A stretch of DNA of 64,000 bases from Variovorax guangxiensis (GTDB taxonomy: Bacteria; Pseudomonadota; Gammaproteobacteria; Burkholderiales; Burkholderiaceae_C): assembly GCF_003952165.1 (NCBI RefSeq), contig NZ_RXFT01000001.1, forward strand, positions 124,001-188,000, given 5' to 3'. A program made the position numbers and the translations under genes. Below are positions 1 to 9,428 of the stretch, piece after piece (the stretch's first letter is position 1; each line of letters opens with the position of its first letter). Under the pieces are notes generated by a model. That model searched no databases. It was given only the letters and a program-made list of their open reading frames with translations, and was not told the DNA's origin.

Positions 1-23
1 GCCTCTGTCCGTGGCTACAACAG

Positions 24-1100
24 TTACAGCTTCAACGGAGCCGCGTAGCCGGTCATCTCGAGATAGCCGCGCCCCACGCGGCGGCCCTGCGCGTCGAGCA
101 GGTCGCTCACGCCCTCCCAGTACACGCCGCCGGTGGAGCCGCGGCTGTCCAGTTCCTGGTCGTCGAGCAGGGCGCGCACCTCGAAGCTGCCGGCGGGCGT
201 CTGTACTCGCCATCGCGTCGGATACTTCGCCTGCGTGCGGGGGCTGTCCCAGGTCTTGAGGCTCTCGAAGCGGACCTCGCCGTTCCTGAAGATCCGGGCC
301 GTGCCGTCTCGCTGCCGGTACGAGCCTCCGGCCCACAGCGCGGTGCCGTCGCTGCGCCGCAGGTGGAAGGCGGTGAGGGCGCTGCCATCGTCGAGGTTCA
401 TGCCGATCCAGTCCCAGCCCACGGCCTCGGGATGCATCAGCGCCTCGCTCCATTCGTGGTCCAGCCATGCGGTGCCCGCGACGTCGAAGGCCTGGCCCTT
501 CAGCGTGAGCTTGCCCTGTGCCTTGAGCTGCGGCTCGCTGTAGTAGTAGCTGGCCTGCGATTCCTCCGGCCCCTTGCGCGAGAGCCCGGCATTGCCTTGC
601 AGCAGCACCGGCTGCGTGGGGGTGAAGCGCAGTTCGAGCATGAACTCGTTCGCCGGAATGCGCGCCACATAGATGCCGTTCTCGCGCACGAGAGACCAGT
701 CGCGGATGCGCACGTCGGTGTCGTTCGCGGAAGCCTCGGCAACGCCGAAGCCCGCGCGCGCGATGCGCTGGTCGTGCAGCAGCACGCGGCCTTCGAGGTC
801 GGTGACGGCCGCATGCGCGAACACCAGGTGCTTCGCCGCGAAGGCCGAGCGCATGCCCAGCGTGGCCTCCACGCGCGAGCGGAAGAAGGTGACCTGGAAG
901 CCGAACTCGCGTCCGGCGGAAGTCTTCGCGTGGCCGGTGACGTACCACCACTCGGTGTGCAGATCGGGATGGCTGCCGAAGTCGCGCGGGAACTCGAGGC
1001 GGCGCTCGGGCAGCGCCCATGCGGCCAGCGGCCCCGATGCGAGCGCGGCGAGCAGCAGGTTTCGGCGCGAAAGAGGGAAGGAAGAGAGGGCTCGCTGCAT
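24..1100 (-). CDS. AttH/CrtC-like lipocalin-family protein, Tat-exported
   Basis: Protein of 358 aa that begins with a twin-arginine-like signal (SRRNLLL near residue 11, then an Ala/Leu-rich stretch ending about residue 30). The mature part opens with HPDLHTEWWYVTGH, the hallmark of the AttH/CrtC hydroxyneurosporene-synthase family, which forms two tandem lipocalin barrels. The LDHEWS and GWDWIGMNL blocks near the middle are also typical. These proteins are usually encoded beside an ABC ATPase and an FtsX-type permease; here the permease lies 2.6 kb upstream on the same strand, with a gene of opposite direction between them. I chose the ATG at 1100 over the longer frame to 1172 because it puts the Tat motif at the N-terminus. 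True carotenoid hydratase activity is unlikely: no carotenoid genes are nearby. The family is clear; the ligand is unknown. Confidence 0.85.
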   Translation of the reverse strand: MQRALSSFPLSRRNLLLAALASGPLAAWALPERRLEFPRDFGSHPDLHTEWWYVTGHAKTSAGREFGFQVTFFRSRVEATLGMRSAFAAKHLVFAHAAVTDLEGRVLLHDQRIARAGFGVAEASANDTDVRIRDWSLVRENGIYVARIPANEFMLELRFTPTQPVLLQGNAGLSRKGPEESQASYYYSEPQLKAQGKLTLKGQAFDVAGTAWLDHEWSEALMHPEAVGWDWIGMNLDDGSALTAFHLRRSDGTALWAGGSYRQRDGTARIFRNGEVRFESLKTWDSPRTQAKYPTRWRVQTPAGSFEVRALLDDQELDSRGSTGGVYWEGVSDLLDAQGRRVGRGYLEMTGYAAPLKL

Positions 1101-1208
1101 GGTGTGCCAGTCTACAAGTCGCGCCTTGTAACGCCCACGAGCCGCGCAAATCGGGATACTGTTCGCTGCCACCCCTCTACGAACAACACAAGGCAGGAGA
1201 CGAGGCCC

Positions 1209-3707
1209 ATGAAAAGAACAAACCTGCGCCGGGCATCGCGGCGCTCGTTAGGTCAAAGGCATTCCTTTCGCGCAGTTGCGCTCGCATCACTCACCGCTCT
1301 CATGCTCGCGGGCTGCGCCTCGGGGCCGCCCGATGCGCAGCCGGGCACCACGCGGCCTTCCTCATCATTCGCCGTGCCCGGCCTCGAGAAACCGGCCGAG
1401 GTGCTCGTGGACCGATGGGGCGTACCCCACCTCTACGCGGGCACGCTCTATGACGCCTTCGTCGCGCAGGGCTTCATCGCCGCGCGCGACCGGCTCTGGC
1501 AGATGGACCTCTGGCGCAAGCGCGGCCTGGGCGAGATGGCGAAGGACTTCGGCCCCGCATGGGTGGAGAACGACCGCGCCGCGCGTGCCGTGCTCTATCG
1601 CGGCGACATGTACCGCGAGTGGCTGGCCTATGGCTCCGACGCCAAGCGCGTGGCCGAGGCCTTCACGGCCGGCGTGAACGCCTACGTGGCGCAGGTGCGC
1701 GCGAAGCCTTCGCTGCTGCCGCCGGAGTTCGCGCTCCTGGGCTATCAGCCGGCCACGTGGTCGCCCGAGGACGTGGTGCGCATCCGCCACCACGGCCTCA
1801 CGCTCAACTTCACTTCCGAGATCGACCGCGCACGCGCCTTCTGCGCGGGCGGCCCCGGCATCAAGGCCGACTGGCTGCGGCGCGAGCTCGATCCGCCAAT
1901 CAATCCGCGCGTGCCGCAGGGGCTGGACCCGTGCACCATTCCGACAGCCGAACTGCGCGCGGCCTACATGCGCGCGACCGAGGCGCCGCAGTTCAGCAAG
2001 ACCAACACTCGGCTCGCGGCGCCCGTAGCGAGCCTGCCGAATCCGCAGCAGCCATCGCAGGGCGACCCCACGGCCGGCTACGGCAGCAACAACTGGGTGA
2101 TCTCGCCGAAGCTCACCTCCACCGGCCGGCCCATCCTCGCCAACGACCCGCATCGCGCGCACGGCGCACCCAGCCTGCGCTACATGGCGCACCTGAGCGC
2201 GCCGGGCATGGATGTGATCGGCGCGGGCGAGCCTTTCCTGCCGGGCATCTCGATCGGCCACAACGGCACCATCGCCTTCGGCCTCACGCGCTTCTACATG
2301 GACCAGGAAGACCTGTACGTGTACCAGCTCAACCCGCGCAATCCCAACGAGTACCGCTACCAGGGCCGCTGGGAGCCGATGGTGCGCGTCACCGAGCGCA
2401 TCGCGGTGAAGGGCGAGAGCGCGCCGCGCGAGGTGATCAACACCTTCACGCGCCATGGGCCGGTGCTGCTGTCCGAACCGGGCAAGCGGCGCGCCTTTGC
2501 GTTGCGCGCGGCGTGGCTGGAGCCCGGCATGGCGCCGTACTTCGGCTCCATGGACTACATGCGCGCGCGCAACTGGGACCAGTTCCGCGCCGCCATGAAC
2601 CGCTGGGGCGCGCCGGGCGAGAACCAGGTCTACGCCGACAGCAGCGGCAACGTAGGCTGGATTCCCGGCGGCCTCACGCCCATCCGCCCCAACTGGGATG
2701 GCCTGATGCCCGTGCCCGGCGACGGCCGCTACGAGTGGTCGGGCTTCCGCAACGGCGACGAGCTGCCCTCCGAGTTCAACCCCGCGCGCGGCTACGTGGT
2801 GACCGCCAACGAGAACAACATCCCGCCCGACCATCCTGCGGCGAAGAAGGGCGTGGGCTACGAGTGGAGCGACGCGGCGCGTGCCCGCCGGCTCAAGGAG
2901 CTGTTCGCCAGCAAGGTGGCGGCGGGCTCGCGCTTCTCGCTCGAAGATTCGCAGCGCATGCAGAACGACATCGTCGCCACGCCCGCGCAGCGGGTGCTGA
3001 AGCTGCTCTCGGGCCTGCGCAGCGACGACGCCCAGACGGCCGCCGCGCTGCGCATGCTGCAGGGCTGGGACGGCACCATGGACCGCGACAGCGCCGCCGC
3101 GGCCCTCTACGAGGTGTGGAGCAGCAAGCCGCTGCGCGCCGCCGTGCTCAAGGCCGGCGCGGGCGATGCCGGCGCTGCGCTGGCCGCGCCCGGCGACAAC
3201 ACGCGCATGGTGCTGCTGCTGGAAAACCCCTTCGGCTGGGTCACGAACGAACAGCGCGACGCGCTGCTGCTCAAGACCTTGCCGGCCGCGATGCAGGAGC
3301 TGAGCGCCAAGCTCGGCCCCGACCCCGCGACATGGAAGTGGGGCGCGCTGCACCGCGCCGAGTTCCGCCATCCGCTGGGCGGCGTGGTCGATGCCTCCTT
3401 GCGCGGGAAGCTCGACGTGGGCGACTGGCCGATGTCGGGTTCCTCCTTCACGCCGATGGCCGCCACCTACCGCGCGAGCGACTACAAGCTGACCTCCGGC
3501 GCGTCGTTCCGCATGGTGCTGGACGTGGGCAACTGGGACGCCTCGCGCGTCATCAACGCGCCGGGCCAGTCGGGCAACCCCGAGAGCCCGAACTACCGCG
3601 ACCTTGCGCCGCTGTGGCTCGAGGGCAAGTACGTGCCGCTGGTCTACAGCCGGGCTACCGTGGAGAAGGAGACGCTGGAAAGAATCCAGCTGACGCCGGC
3701 ACGCTGA
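1209..3707 (+). CDS. Penicillin acylase family (Ntn-hydrolase) lipoprotein
   Basis: An 832-aa precursor of the penicillin G acylase / acyl-homoserine-lactone acylase family. The N-terminus has a basic region and hydrophobic stretch ending in the lipobox LAGC, so it is probably a periplasmic lipoprotein. The alpha chain covers about residues 55-255, followed by a linker. The beta chain would start at the autocatalytic nucleophile Ser293 within GYGSNNW, followed by the family-typical LANDPHR and SIGHNGTIAFG. Such proteins self-cleave into two subunits and hydrolyse amide bonds of acylated substrates. The ATG at 1209 follows an AGGAG a few bases upstream; the open frame extends far upstream, but only antisense to the lipocalin gene. 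It could be a quorum-signal acylase, since this bacterial group is known for AHL degradation, but nothing in the sequence decides the substrate. Confidence 0.9.
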   Translation: MKRTNLRRASRRSLGQRHSFRAVALASLTALMLAGCASGPPDAQPGTTRPSSSFAVPGLEKPAEVLVDRWGVPHLYAGTLYDAFVAQGFIAARDRLWQMDLWRKRGLGEMAKDFGPAWVENDRAARAVLYRGDMYREWLAYGSDAKRVAEAFTAGVNAYVAQVRAKPSLLPPEFALLGYQPATWSPEDVVRIRHHGLTLNFTSEIDRARAFCAGGPGIKADWLRRELDPPINPRVPQGLDPCTIPTAELRAAYMRATEAPQFSKTNTRLAAPVASLPNPQQPSQGDPTAGYGSNNWVISPKLTSTGRPILANDPHRAHGAPSLRYMAHLSAPGMDVIGAGEPFLPGISIGHNGTIAFGLTRFYMDQEDLYVYQLNPRNPNEYRYQGRWEPMVRVTERIAVKGESAPREVINTFTRHGPVLLSEPGKRRAFALRAAWLEPGMAPYFGSMDYMRARNWDQFRAAMNRWGAPGENQVYADSSGNVGWIPGGLTPIRPNWDGLMPVPGDGRYEWSGFRNGDELPSEFNPARGYVVTANENNIPPDHPAAKKGVGYEWSDAARARRLKELFASKVAAGSRFSLEDSQRMQNDIVATPAQRVLKLLSGLRSDDAQTAAALRMLQGWDGTMDRDSAAAALYEVWSSKPLRAAVLKAGAGDAGAALAAPGDNTRMVLLLENPFGWVTNEQRDALLLKTLPAAMQELSAKLGPDPATWKWGALHRAEFRHPLGGVVDASLRGKLDVGDWPMSGSSFTPMAATYRASDYKLTSGASFRMVLDVGNWDASRVINAPGQSGNPESPNYRDLAPLWLEGKYVPLVYSRATVEKETLERIQLTPAR

Positions 3708-3729
3708 CGTCGTGGGGCTGGCCTGCGGC

Positions 3730-6321
3730 CTACCAGTCTTCCTTTACCGCCAGCACCACATCCTTGCCGGCGGCGGCGCGGCCGGCCATCCACGCCGTGA
3801 TGGTGCCGGCGGCGACCACCGCCGCGCACAGCGCCAGCAGACGCGCCCACGGCACCAGCAGATCCATGCTCCAGTGGAAGCTCTGCGGGTTCACCACCTT
3901 CACGAGCACCACCGACACCGCCAGCCCCAGGCCGAGCCCGGCCACGGCGCCGATGGCGGTCCACGCGGCGCCTTCGCCGGCGACCACCGCGAGCACCTGC
4001 CGGCGCGTGAAGCCCAGGTGCGCGAGCAGGCCGAACTCCTTGCGACGCGCGAGCACCTGCGCGCTGAAGCTGGCGGCGATGCCGAACAGGCCGATGGCGA
4101 TGGCCACCGCCTGCAGCCAGTAGGTGACGGCGAAGCTGCGGTCGAAGATGCGCAGCGAGGTCGTGCGGATCTGGCCCACCGAAGCGATCTCCACCGATCC
4201 GGCCGAGCCATCGTTGTGGCGCGCGGCGAGTTCGTGCACAGCGACCTGCACGGCCCCCTCCGACGCGCCGGGCGCGAGCCACAGCGCAACGTCGCTCACG
4301 TTGCGCTCGCCGGTGATGCGTTCGTAGTCGCGCGCGTCCATGGTGATGGCGCCGAACTGCCGCGCGTAGTCGCGCCACACGCCGGCCACGAAGAACGAGG
4401 CCTGCGCCTTGCCCATGGCGGCCGACAGCGGCGCGAACACCGTGCCCGGCTTCGCGCCGTAGAGCTCCACCATCGGCTCGCTCACGTAGATGCCGATCTG
4501 CCCCTCGGGCACCGGCAGTGCGCTGCCCACCAGCGGCAGAGACTGCGCGGCTCCGCCTTCGAGGCTGCGCGCGATCAGCGTCACCGCCGGCCGCGCCGCA
4601 TCCAGCTGCAGCGGTTGCGTGCGCAGCGTGCCGGTGCGTGCCACGCCGGGCAACTGCGCCAGCGACTGGACGAAGGCCGGCGCGAAGGTGGCGGTGTCGG
4701 TGCTGCTGCCGCCGCCGCTGTTGCCGCCGCGGCCGCCTGAGGTGGCGCGCACGTACAGGTCGGCGGGCAGCACCACGCCGAGCCATTGCGTCACCGAATC
4801 GCGGAAGCTCGCGACCATCACCGTCAGCGCCACGGCGAGGCTCAGGCTTGCGACCACGCCGCTGACCGCCACCGCCGCCGTGCCGCGCATGCGCCTGGCG
4901 CGCTCCACCGCCAGCATCGGCAGCACGCGCTGCGAGAACAGCGGCGCCACACGGTCGTACAGCAGCGCGATCAGCCAGGGCAAGGCCGTGATGCCGCCCA
5001 CCAGCAGGCAGGCCACAGAAAGATACGCCGCCACCGGAATGCCGCCGATGGCCGGCAGGTTGGCCAGCACGGCGCCCAGCGCGATCAGGCCCAGCGCCAG
5101 CCAGTGGCCGTTGCTGCGCGTGGGCGCGGCGCCCAGGCCCTTGAGCGTCTGCGCCTCGGGCAGCGACTGCGCCGCGCGCGCGGGCCACCAGCCGCCGACC
5201 AGCGCGGCCAGCACGCCGAGCCCGCCGTAGAGCAGGGCGGCGCCCGCGCTCCAGTGCAGCGTGGGCGCCACGCCCTCGAAGTAGCCGCCGCCCAGGTCGC
5301 CGCCCAGCACGCGCAGCGCGAAGGCCGCCAGCGCCGTGCCCAGCGCGAGGCCGGCCAGGCTTCCGATCAGGCCCAGCACCAGCGATTCGGCCAGCACCAG
5401 ACGCAGCCGCTCGCGCGGCGTGAGCCCGAGCACGCCCAGCAGTGCGAACTGCTGCGCGCGCTTGGCCACGCTCAGCGCCAGCACCGAGAACACCAGGAAG
5501 GCGCCCGTGAAGAGCGCCACCAGCGCCAGTACCGTGAGGTTCACGCGGTAGGCGCGCGACAGGTTGCTCACGCGCTGCGCCGCGTCGCCGGGCTCGGCGA
5601 ACTGCACGCCTGCGGGCCAGCCGGGTGCGCGCTGCAGCGAGGCCATGAACGCGGCCCGGTCTGTACCGGGCGCGAGGCGCAGGTCGATGCGGCTGAGCTC
5701 GCCGATGCGGCCGAAGAGCTCCTGTGCTGCCGCGATGTCCATCACCGCGAGCGCCTTGCCGCCCGCGGCCACGTGGCCGGCCACCGAGAGGCTGTGCCAG
5801 GCGTCGCCGCTGCGCAGCTGCACTTTCTCGGCCCTGCCGTCGGCCGGCGCCTGCGCCGGCAGCCCCAGCGCATCGCGAGCCGCGAGGTTGAGGAACACAT
5901 GGCCCGGCGCAAAGAGGGCGAAGCGGTCGGCACCCGCCGCGGCCTGCGGCATCAGCGCGGGTGCGATGGTCGGCAGCGCCAGCGCGTCGATGCCGATCAC
6001 GCGGATCGGCACTTGCTGCCCGCCGGCAAGCGCCAGGCCCTGCACCTCGACCACCGGACTCGCCAGCGCCACCTGCGGATGGCGGGCGAGTTGCGCGAAC
6101 ACGGCCTCGTCGAAGCCGCCCTGCACGGCGCGCACCTCCAGGTCGGGCTCGCCGTTGACCGAGCGCACCGCGCTCGAGAACTCGTCGAGCGCCGAGGCGT
6201 TGATCAGCTGTACCGAGAAGGCCAGCGCGACGCCGAGCATCACGGCCAGCACGGCCGCCGCGTTGCGCCAGGGGTGGTGGCGGAGTTCCTGCCAGGAGAA
6301 GGTGCCGAGCAATGCGCGCAT
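3730..6321 (-). CDS. Large FtsX-type ABC transporter permease
   Basis: An 863-aa membrane protein with one N-terminal helix (about residues 15-35), a large extracytoplasmic MacB/Lol-like domain, and two FtsX domains. One FtsX domain sits mid-protein (segments with ALVALFTGAFLVFSVLAL and LGLIGSLAGLALG); the other is at the C-terminus (QAVAIAIGLFGIAASF, then KEFGLLAHLGFTRRQ). This is the long, fused permease that partners with a LolD/MacB-type ATPase and an AttH lipocalin. A matching ATPase lies at 15981-16634 and the lipocalin at 24-1100, all on this strand but separated by other genes. The start at 6321 (MRALLGTFSWQELRHHPWRN) is the usual start of this family; the frame extends further upstream without support. 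It probably extrudes or extracts a lipid-like molecule across the cell envelope; the substrate is unknown. Confidence 0.88.
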   Translation of the reverse strand: MRALLGTFSWQELRHHPWRNAAAVLAVMLGVALAFSVQLINASALDEFSSAVRSVNGEPDLEVRAVQGGFDEAVFAQLARHPQVALASPVVEVQGLALAGGQQVPIRVIGIDALALPTIAPALMPQAAAGADRFALFAPGHVFLNLAARDALGLPAQAPADGRAEKVQLRSGDAWHSLSVAGHVAAGGKALAVMDIAAAQELFGRIGELSRIDLRLAPGTDRAAFMASLQRAPGWPAGVQFAEPGDAAQRVSNLSRAYRVNLTVLALVALFTGAFLVFSVLALSVAKRAQQFALLGVLGLTPRERLRLVLAESLVLGLIGSLAGLALGTALAAFALRVLGGDLGGGYFEGVAPTLHWSAGAALLYGGLGVLAALVGGWWPARAAQSLPEAQTLKGLGAAPTRSNGHWLALGLIALGAVLANLPAIGGIPVAAYLSVACLLVGGITALPWLIALLYDRVAPLFSQRVLPMLAVERARRMRGTAAVAVSGVVASLSLAVALTVMVASFRDSVTQWLGVVLPADLYVRATSGGRGGNSGGGSSTDTATFAPAFVQSLAQLPGVARTGTLRTQPLQLDAARPAVTLIARSLEGGAAQSLPLVGSALPVPEGQIGIYVSEPMVELYGAKPGTVFAPLSAAMGKAQASFFVAGVWRDYARQFGAITMDARDYERITGERNVSDVALWLAPGASEGAVQVAVHELAARHNDGSAGSVEIASVGQIRTTSLRIFDRSFAVTYWLQAVAIAIGLFGIAASFSAQVLARRKEFGLLAHLGFTRRQVLAVVAGEGAAWTAIGAVAGLGLGLAVSVVLVKVVNPQSFHWSMDLLVPWARLLALCAAVVAAGTITAWMAGRAAAGKDVVLAVKEDW

Positions 6322-6403
6322 CGGCCGATTGTCGTCGCGGCGCGCGAGGGGGACTCCGGACGTGGCAGGATTGCGGCTCTTCGAACGCCTGAGGAATCCG
6401 ACG

Positions 6404-7846
6404 ATGCGGCTCATGCCCCATGCCCTGCTGTACCGCTCCTGGCTTGCGGCCTGGCTTTTCGTCCCTCTGCTGGCCGGCAATGCCCTGGCGCAACTGCAGC
6501 CGCCGCAGCAGCAACAACAGCCCCTGACGCTGGCAAGCGATCCGGCCGTTCTTGCGAAAGCAGCCCTCGGCACCGAGCGGGGCACGATGGTGGTGGGCAC
6601 GCTGCACGATGGGCAGGTGGCCTACGGCGCCGCCTACAACCCCGAGCCGCCGTCGCAGCCACGCGCCATCGCATCGGGCAGCGCAGAGCAGCCGATGTTC
6701 GAGATCGGATCCGTCACCAAGGTGTTCACCGGCCTGCTGCTCGCGCAGGCGGTGCAGCGCGGCGACCTGAAGCTCGACGACACGGTCGGCAGGCTGCTCG
6801 CCGGCAAGGTCGCCGGCCTTTCGCCCGCGGTGGCCTCGGTCACGCTGCGCCAGCTTGTCACGCACACCGGCTGCATGCCCGTGATGGCCGACGGCGTGAC
6901 CGGCGGCGCGCCGCTCGTCGAGCAGTTCCACGCCTACGACAAGGCCATGTTCTGGGCCGCGCTCGCTCGCATCAGGCTCACGGCCGCCGCGCCGCCTTGC
7001 GAAGGCGCTTACAGCAACTTCGGCATGGCGCTGCTTGGCCAGCTGCTCGCCGAGCACTACGACACCTCGTGGGGCGAACTGGTGCGCGCGCGCATCACCG
7101 AGCCGCTGGGCATGAACGACACCGTCATCACGCTGGGCGACAAGGCCTCGCGCATGGCCCCGGCCTTCGCGGGCGACCGTCGCCAGCCGCTGTTCGACAT
7201 GCAGGCCTACGCGCCGGCCAGCGCGCTGCGCTCCACCGCCGCCGACATGCTGACCTTCAGCCGCGCCATCCTCGCAGGCGCCGCCGGCCCGCTGGGCCCG
7301 GCCGCCGCGCGCATGCTCACGCCGCTGGCGCGCTACGAGGGCGCCGAGATCGGCTATGCCGTGATGGTGCGCGGGCCCGAAGGCGGCCGGCGCACCTACT
7401 ATCACGCGGGCGTCACCGAGGGCTACCGCACGCTGTGGCTGCTCGCGCCTGACACCGGCGAGGCGATGATCGTGCTCAGCAGCAATGCGCGCGCGCCGAT
7501 GCAATCGGTGATGCTGGCCATCGGCAAGAGCCGCTATCCGGTGCCGACCGCCGAAGTGCCGATCGATGCGAAGCGGCTGGACGAGTACCGCGGCGAATAC
7601 CGCGTGACCAGGAACAAGTCGCTGAGCTTCACCGTGCGCAGCGGCAGGCTGCTGGTGCGCGAGACGGGCCGCGGCTACAGCGCGCTCACGCCCACGGGCA
7701 ACGACCGCTTTGCTGTGACTGCCATCGGCGCGCAGGTCATGTTCAGGCGCGATGCGGCGAATGCGGTGGTGGGAGTGTCGCTGGCGCAGGGCGGCAGCCA
7801 GCTCGATGCGCGGCGGGTGGGGGACGCGGCCGTGCAGCCTGAGTAG
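6404..7846 (+). CDS. Class C beta-lactamase-like serine hydrolase
   Basis: A 480-aa secreted protein. A hydrophobic signal peptide (about residues 5-30, ending ALA-QLQ) is followed by a Gln/Pro-rich linker and a penicillin-binding/beta-lactamase fold. The catalytic motifs are all present: SxxK at Ser103-Val-Thr-Lys106, YSN (in AYSNFGMALLG) and HAG (in YYHAGVTEGY). A C-terminal extension of roughly 110 residues matches the lipocalin-like tail of many family members. The start at 6404 has GAGGAA about 8 bases upstream. It is divergent from the FtsX permease, with 82 bp between the starts. Members include beta-lactamases, D-amino-acid peptidases and esterases; HAG instead of KTG argues for an esterase or peptidase over a true AmpC, but this is inference. 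Confidence 0.88.
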   Translation: MRLMPHALLYRSWLAAWLFVPLLAGNALAQLQPPQQQQQPLTLASDPAVLAKAALGTERGTMVVGTLHDGQVAYGAAYNPEPPSQPRAIASGSAEQPMFEIGSVTKVFTGLLLAQAVQRGDLKLDDTVGRLLAGKVAGLSPAVASVTLRQLVTHTGCMPVMADGVTGGAPLVEQFHAYDKAMFWAALARIRLTAAAPPCEGAYSNFGMALLGQLLAEHYDTSWGELVRARITEPLGMNDTVITLGDKASRMAPAFAGDRRQPLFDMQAYAPASALRSTAADMLTFSRAILAGAAGPLGPAAARMLTPLARYEGAEIGYAVMVRGPEGGRRTYYHAGVTEGYRTLWLLAPDTGEAMIVLSSNARAPMQSVMLAIGKSRYPVPTAEVPIDAKRLDEYRGEYRVTRNKSLSFTVRSGRLLVRETGRGYSALTPTGNDRFAVTAIGAQVMFRRDAANAVVGVSLAQGGSQLDARRVGDAAVQPE

Positions 7847-7859
7847 TCGCCGGGCTTCG

Positions 7860-8759
7860 TCAGCCGGCCAGCGCGAGGAGCTGCCCGGCCATCTCTTCGA
7901 TTTCCGCGCGCATCACGAGCTTGTCGAGCCAGTCCCGCGGGATGCCTGCGACGCCGTAGAAAGCTCCTGCCAGCTGGCCGCAGATGGCTGCAGTGGTGTC
8001 GGCGTCGTCGCCGAGGTTGGCGGCGGCGAGCACGGCTTCCTCGAAGGAGCCGGTGTTCGCGAAACACCAGAGCGCCGCTTCGAGCGATTCGACGCAGTAG
8101 CCTGATCCCTTGATCTGCCTGGCGATCTTCGAGGCATGGTCGTTCCGCGCCAGGGCCGTGACCTTCTCGCTCAGAGGCGCCAGCGGTTCGGTCGAGAGGA
8201 TCGCAGCCTTGCCCTTGCCAAGCAAGGCCGAACGCAGCTGCAATGCGAAGAGCCGCGAGCATTCGATGGCCTCCAGCGCGCCGTGCGTCGTGCGCGTGCT
8301 TTCGCCGGCCTGCTTCCAGGTGGCCTCGGCGCTCGCCGCGTAGAACATCGGCACCGGCGCGAGCCGCATCAGCGCGCCGTTGCCGGCAGTGCGCGGATCG
8401 GGATCTCCGGCGAAAGGATCGCCCGAGGCCAGGTAACGGGTGAGGGCGCCCGACACCGTCAGGCCGATGTCGAAGCAGTTGCCGGTGCTGCTCATGTAGC
8501 CCACGCTGCGCCAGTTGCAGTAGCGGTTCATCTGGTCGATTGCGTCGAAGCCCTTGCAGTGGATCAGGCTCGCGGCGAGGCACAGGGCCATCGAGGTGTC
8601 GTCGGTCCACTCGCCCGCGACGAGCCCGAAGGGCCCGCCGCCGTGCATGCCCGTCACCGGCGCGAAGCTCCCGCGCGTGCGGAACTCGACCGTGGTGCCC
8701 ACCGCGTCGCCACAGGCCAGACCGAGCAGGCAACCCCGATAGCGCTCGATCACGTTCAT
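7860..8759 (-). CDS. ADP-ribosylglycohydrolase (DraG/ARH family)
   Basis: A 299-aa protein with the ARH fold signatures: GCLLGLACGDAVG at the N-terminus, the metal-binding EWTDDTSMA block near residue 50, and GDDADTTAAICGQLAGAFYG near residue 245. The aspartates of TDDT and DDADTT bind the two Mg2+ ions that position ADP-ribose. The family removes ADP-ribose from arginine or related acceptors. It overlaps the upstream NADAR gene by 4 bp (TCAT on the plus strand), so the two are translationally coupled and probably act on the same ADP-ribose chemistry. The C-terminus converges on nothing else. The family call is firm; the physiological acceptor is not known. Confidence 0.92.
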   Translation of the reverse strand: MNVIERYRGCLLGLACGDAVGTTVEFRTRGSFAPVTGMHGGGPFGLVAGEWTDDTSMALCLAASLIHCKGFDAIDQMNRYCNWRSVGYMSSTGNCFDIGLTVSGALTRYLASGDPFAGDPDPRTAGNGALMRLAPVPMFYAASAEATWKQAGESTRTTHGALEAIECSRLFALQLRSALLGKGKAAILSTEPLAPLSEKVTALARNDHASKIARQIKGSGYCVESLEAALWCFANTGSFEEAVLAAANLGDDADTTAAICGQLAGAFYGVAGIPRDWLDKLVMRAEIEEMAGQLLALAG

Positions 8760-9322
8760 GGCCGCTGCCTCAGCGCCTCGCGCGCGGCCATCAGCGCGTA
8801 GCCCAGCAGGTTGAGCCCCTTCCATTCGCGCGGGTCCTGCGCGAGCGGATCGTTGGCGGCACGTCCGATGCCCCAGATCGGATCGACCGGGCTCGCCTCC
8901 ACCAGCACCTGGTGGCCCGTGCCGAGCAGGAAGGCGCCGAGCTCCGTGTTCTGCGAGAACTTGGCGATGTTGCCCTGCGTCACGATGTCCAGCCGGGCGG
9001 CCACCCATGCGGCCTCGTCGAAGCCGCGTATCTCGCGGCCCAGCTTCTTGGCCTCGCCGGGCGTGCGCGCGGCGAGGATGCGATCGCATATCTCGTTGTC
9101 GCCGAACAGGCGCGCCTTGCCGGCCATCATGAAATGCTCGGCCGTGCGGTACCGGACGCCGTCGACGGTGAACGCGGCTTCGAACCATTGGCTGAAGCAG
9201 CTCTTGTTCACGCCGGTCTTCGGCGCCTGATGGCCCCAGAAGAGAAGGAACTCTGGGCGATGGCCCTGTGCGAAGTAGGCGGGCAGGTCGCGGGTGCTGC
9301 GGGGTGTGACAGCGGTGTTCAT
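8756..9322 (-). CDS. NADAR-family protein (YbiA-like)
   Basis: A 188-aa protein of the NADAR (NAD- and ADP-ribose-associated) superfamily. Recognisable parts are FLLFWGH at about residues 25-31, SQWFEAAFTVDGVRYRTAEHFMMAGKA at about 44-70, a central KKLGREIRGFDEAAW, and the closing PIWGIGRAANDP. Family members cleave N-glycosidic bonds of ADP-ribosylated or riboflavin-pathway compounds; some reverse guanine ADP-ribosylation in DNA as antitoxins of DarT-type toxins. The start at 9322 has AAGGA on the coding strand about 9 bases upstream. It is the first gene of a two-gene operon with the ADP-ribosylglycohydrolase and is divergent from a Nudix-like regulator. No DarT-like toxin is seen nearby. 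Confidence 0.9.
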   Translation of the reverse strand: MNTAVTPRSTRDLPAYFAQGHRPEFLLFWGHQAPKTGVNKSCFSQWFEAAFTVDGVRYRTAEHFMMAGKARLFGDNEICDRILAARTPGEAKKLGREIRGFDEAAWVAARLDIVTQGNIAKFSQNTELGAFLLGTGHQVLVEASPVDPIWGIGRAANDPLAQDPREWKGLNLLGYALMAAREALRQRP

Positions 9323-9362
9323 TTCGTTTTCCTTGTTCTTGTCTTGACTACGATCTCGTGTG

Positions 9363-9403
9363 AGTTGCTCTATGCAACTAAATGAGAGTTGTATAGTACA
9401 ACT
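9363..9403. promoter_or_regulatory. Twin inverted-repeat operators between NADAR and the Nudix regulator
   Basis: Two 17-bp perfect inverted repeats lie 24 bp centre to centre. The first is AGTTGC-N5-GCAACT at 9363-9379; the second is AGTTGT-N5-ACAACT at 9387-9403. They sit between the divergent starts at 9322 and 9429, in locally AT-rich DNA within a GC-rich genome. The shared core AGTTG(C/T)-N5-(G/A)CAACT suggests two dimer sites for one regulator, most simply the adjacent Nudix-like protein acting on both promoters. The repeats are seen directly; the regulator assignment is inference. Confidence 0.7.
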
Positions 9404-9428
9404 AATAAACCCGCAGTCAAGTTCTCAA

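Noticed and set aside
363..1208. Upstream extension of the penicillin acylase frame (over 280 codons before the ATG at 1209)
   Set aside because: It is antisense to the lipocalin gene, and the lipoprotein signal with a ribosome site begins at 1209.
1365..3371. 668-codon minus-strand ORF antisense to the penicillin acylase
   Set aside because: Composition of a high-GC shadow frame (Arg/Ala/Gly/His-rich, no domain); the plus frame carries all motifs.
3644..7504. Very long minus ORF of 1286 codons across the permease and hydrolase
   Set aside because: It runs across two real genes in other frames and is low-complexity; a GC-rich shadow.
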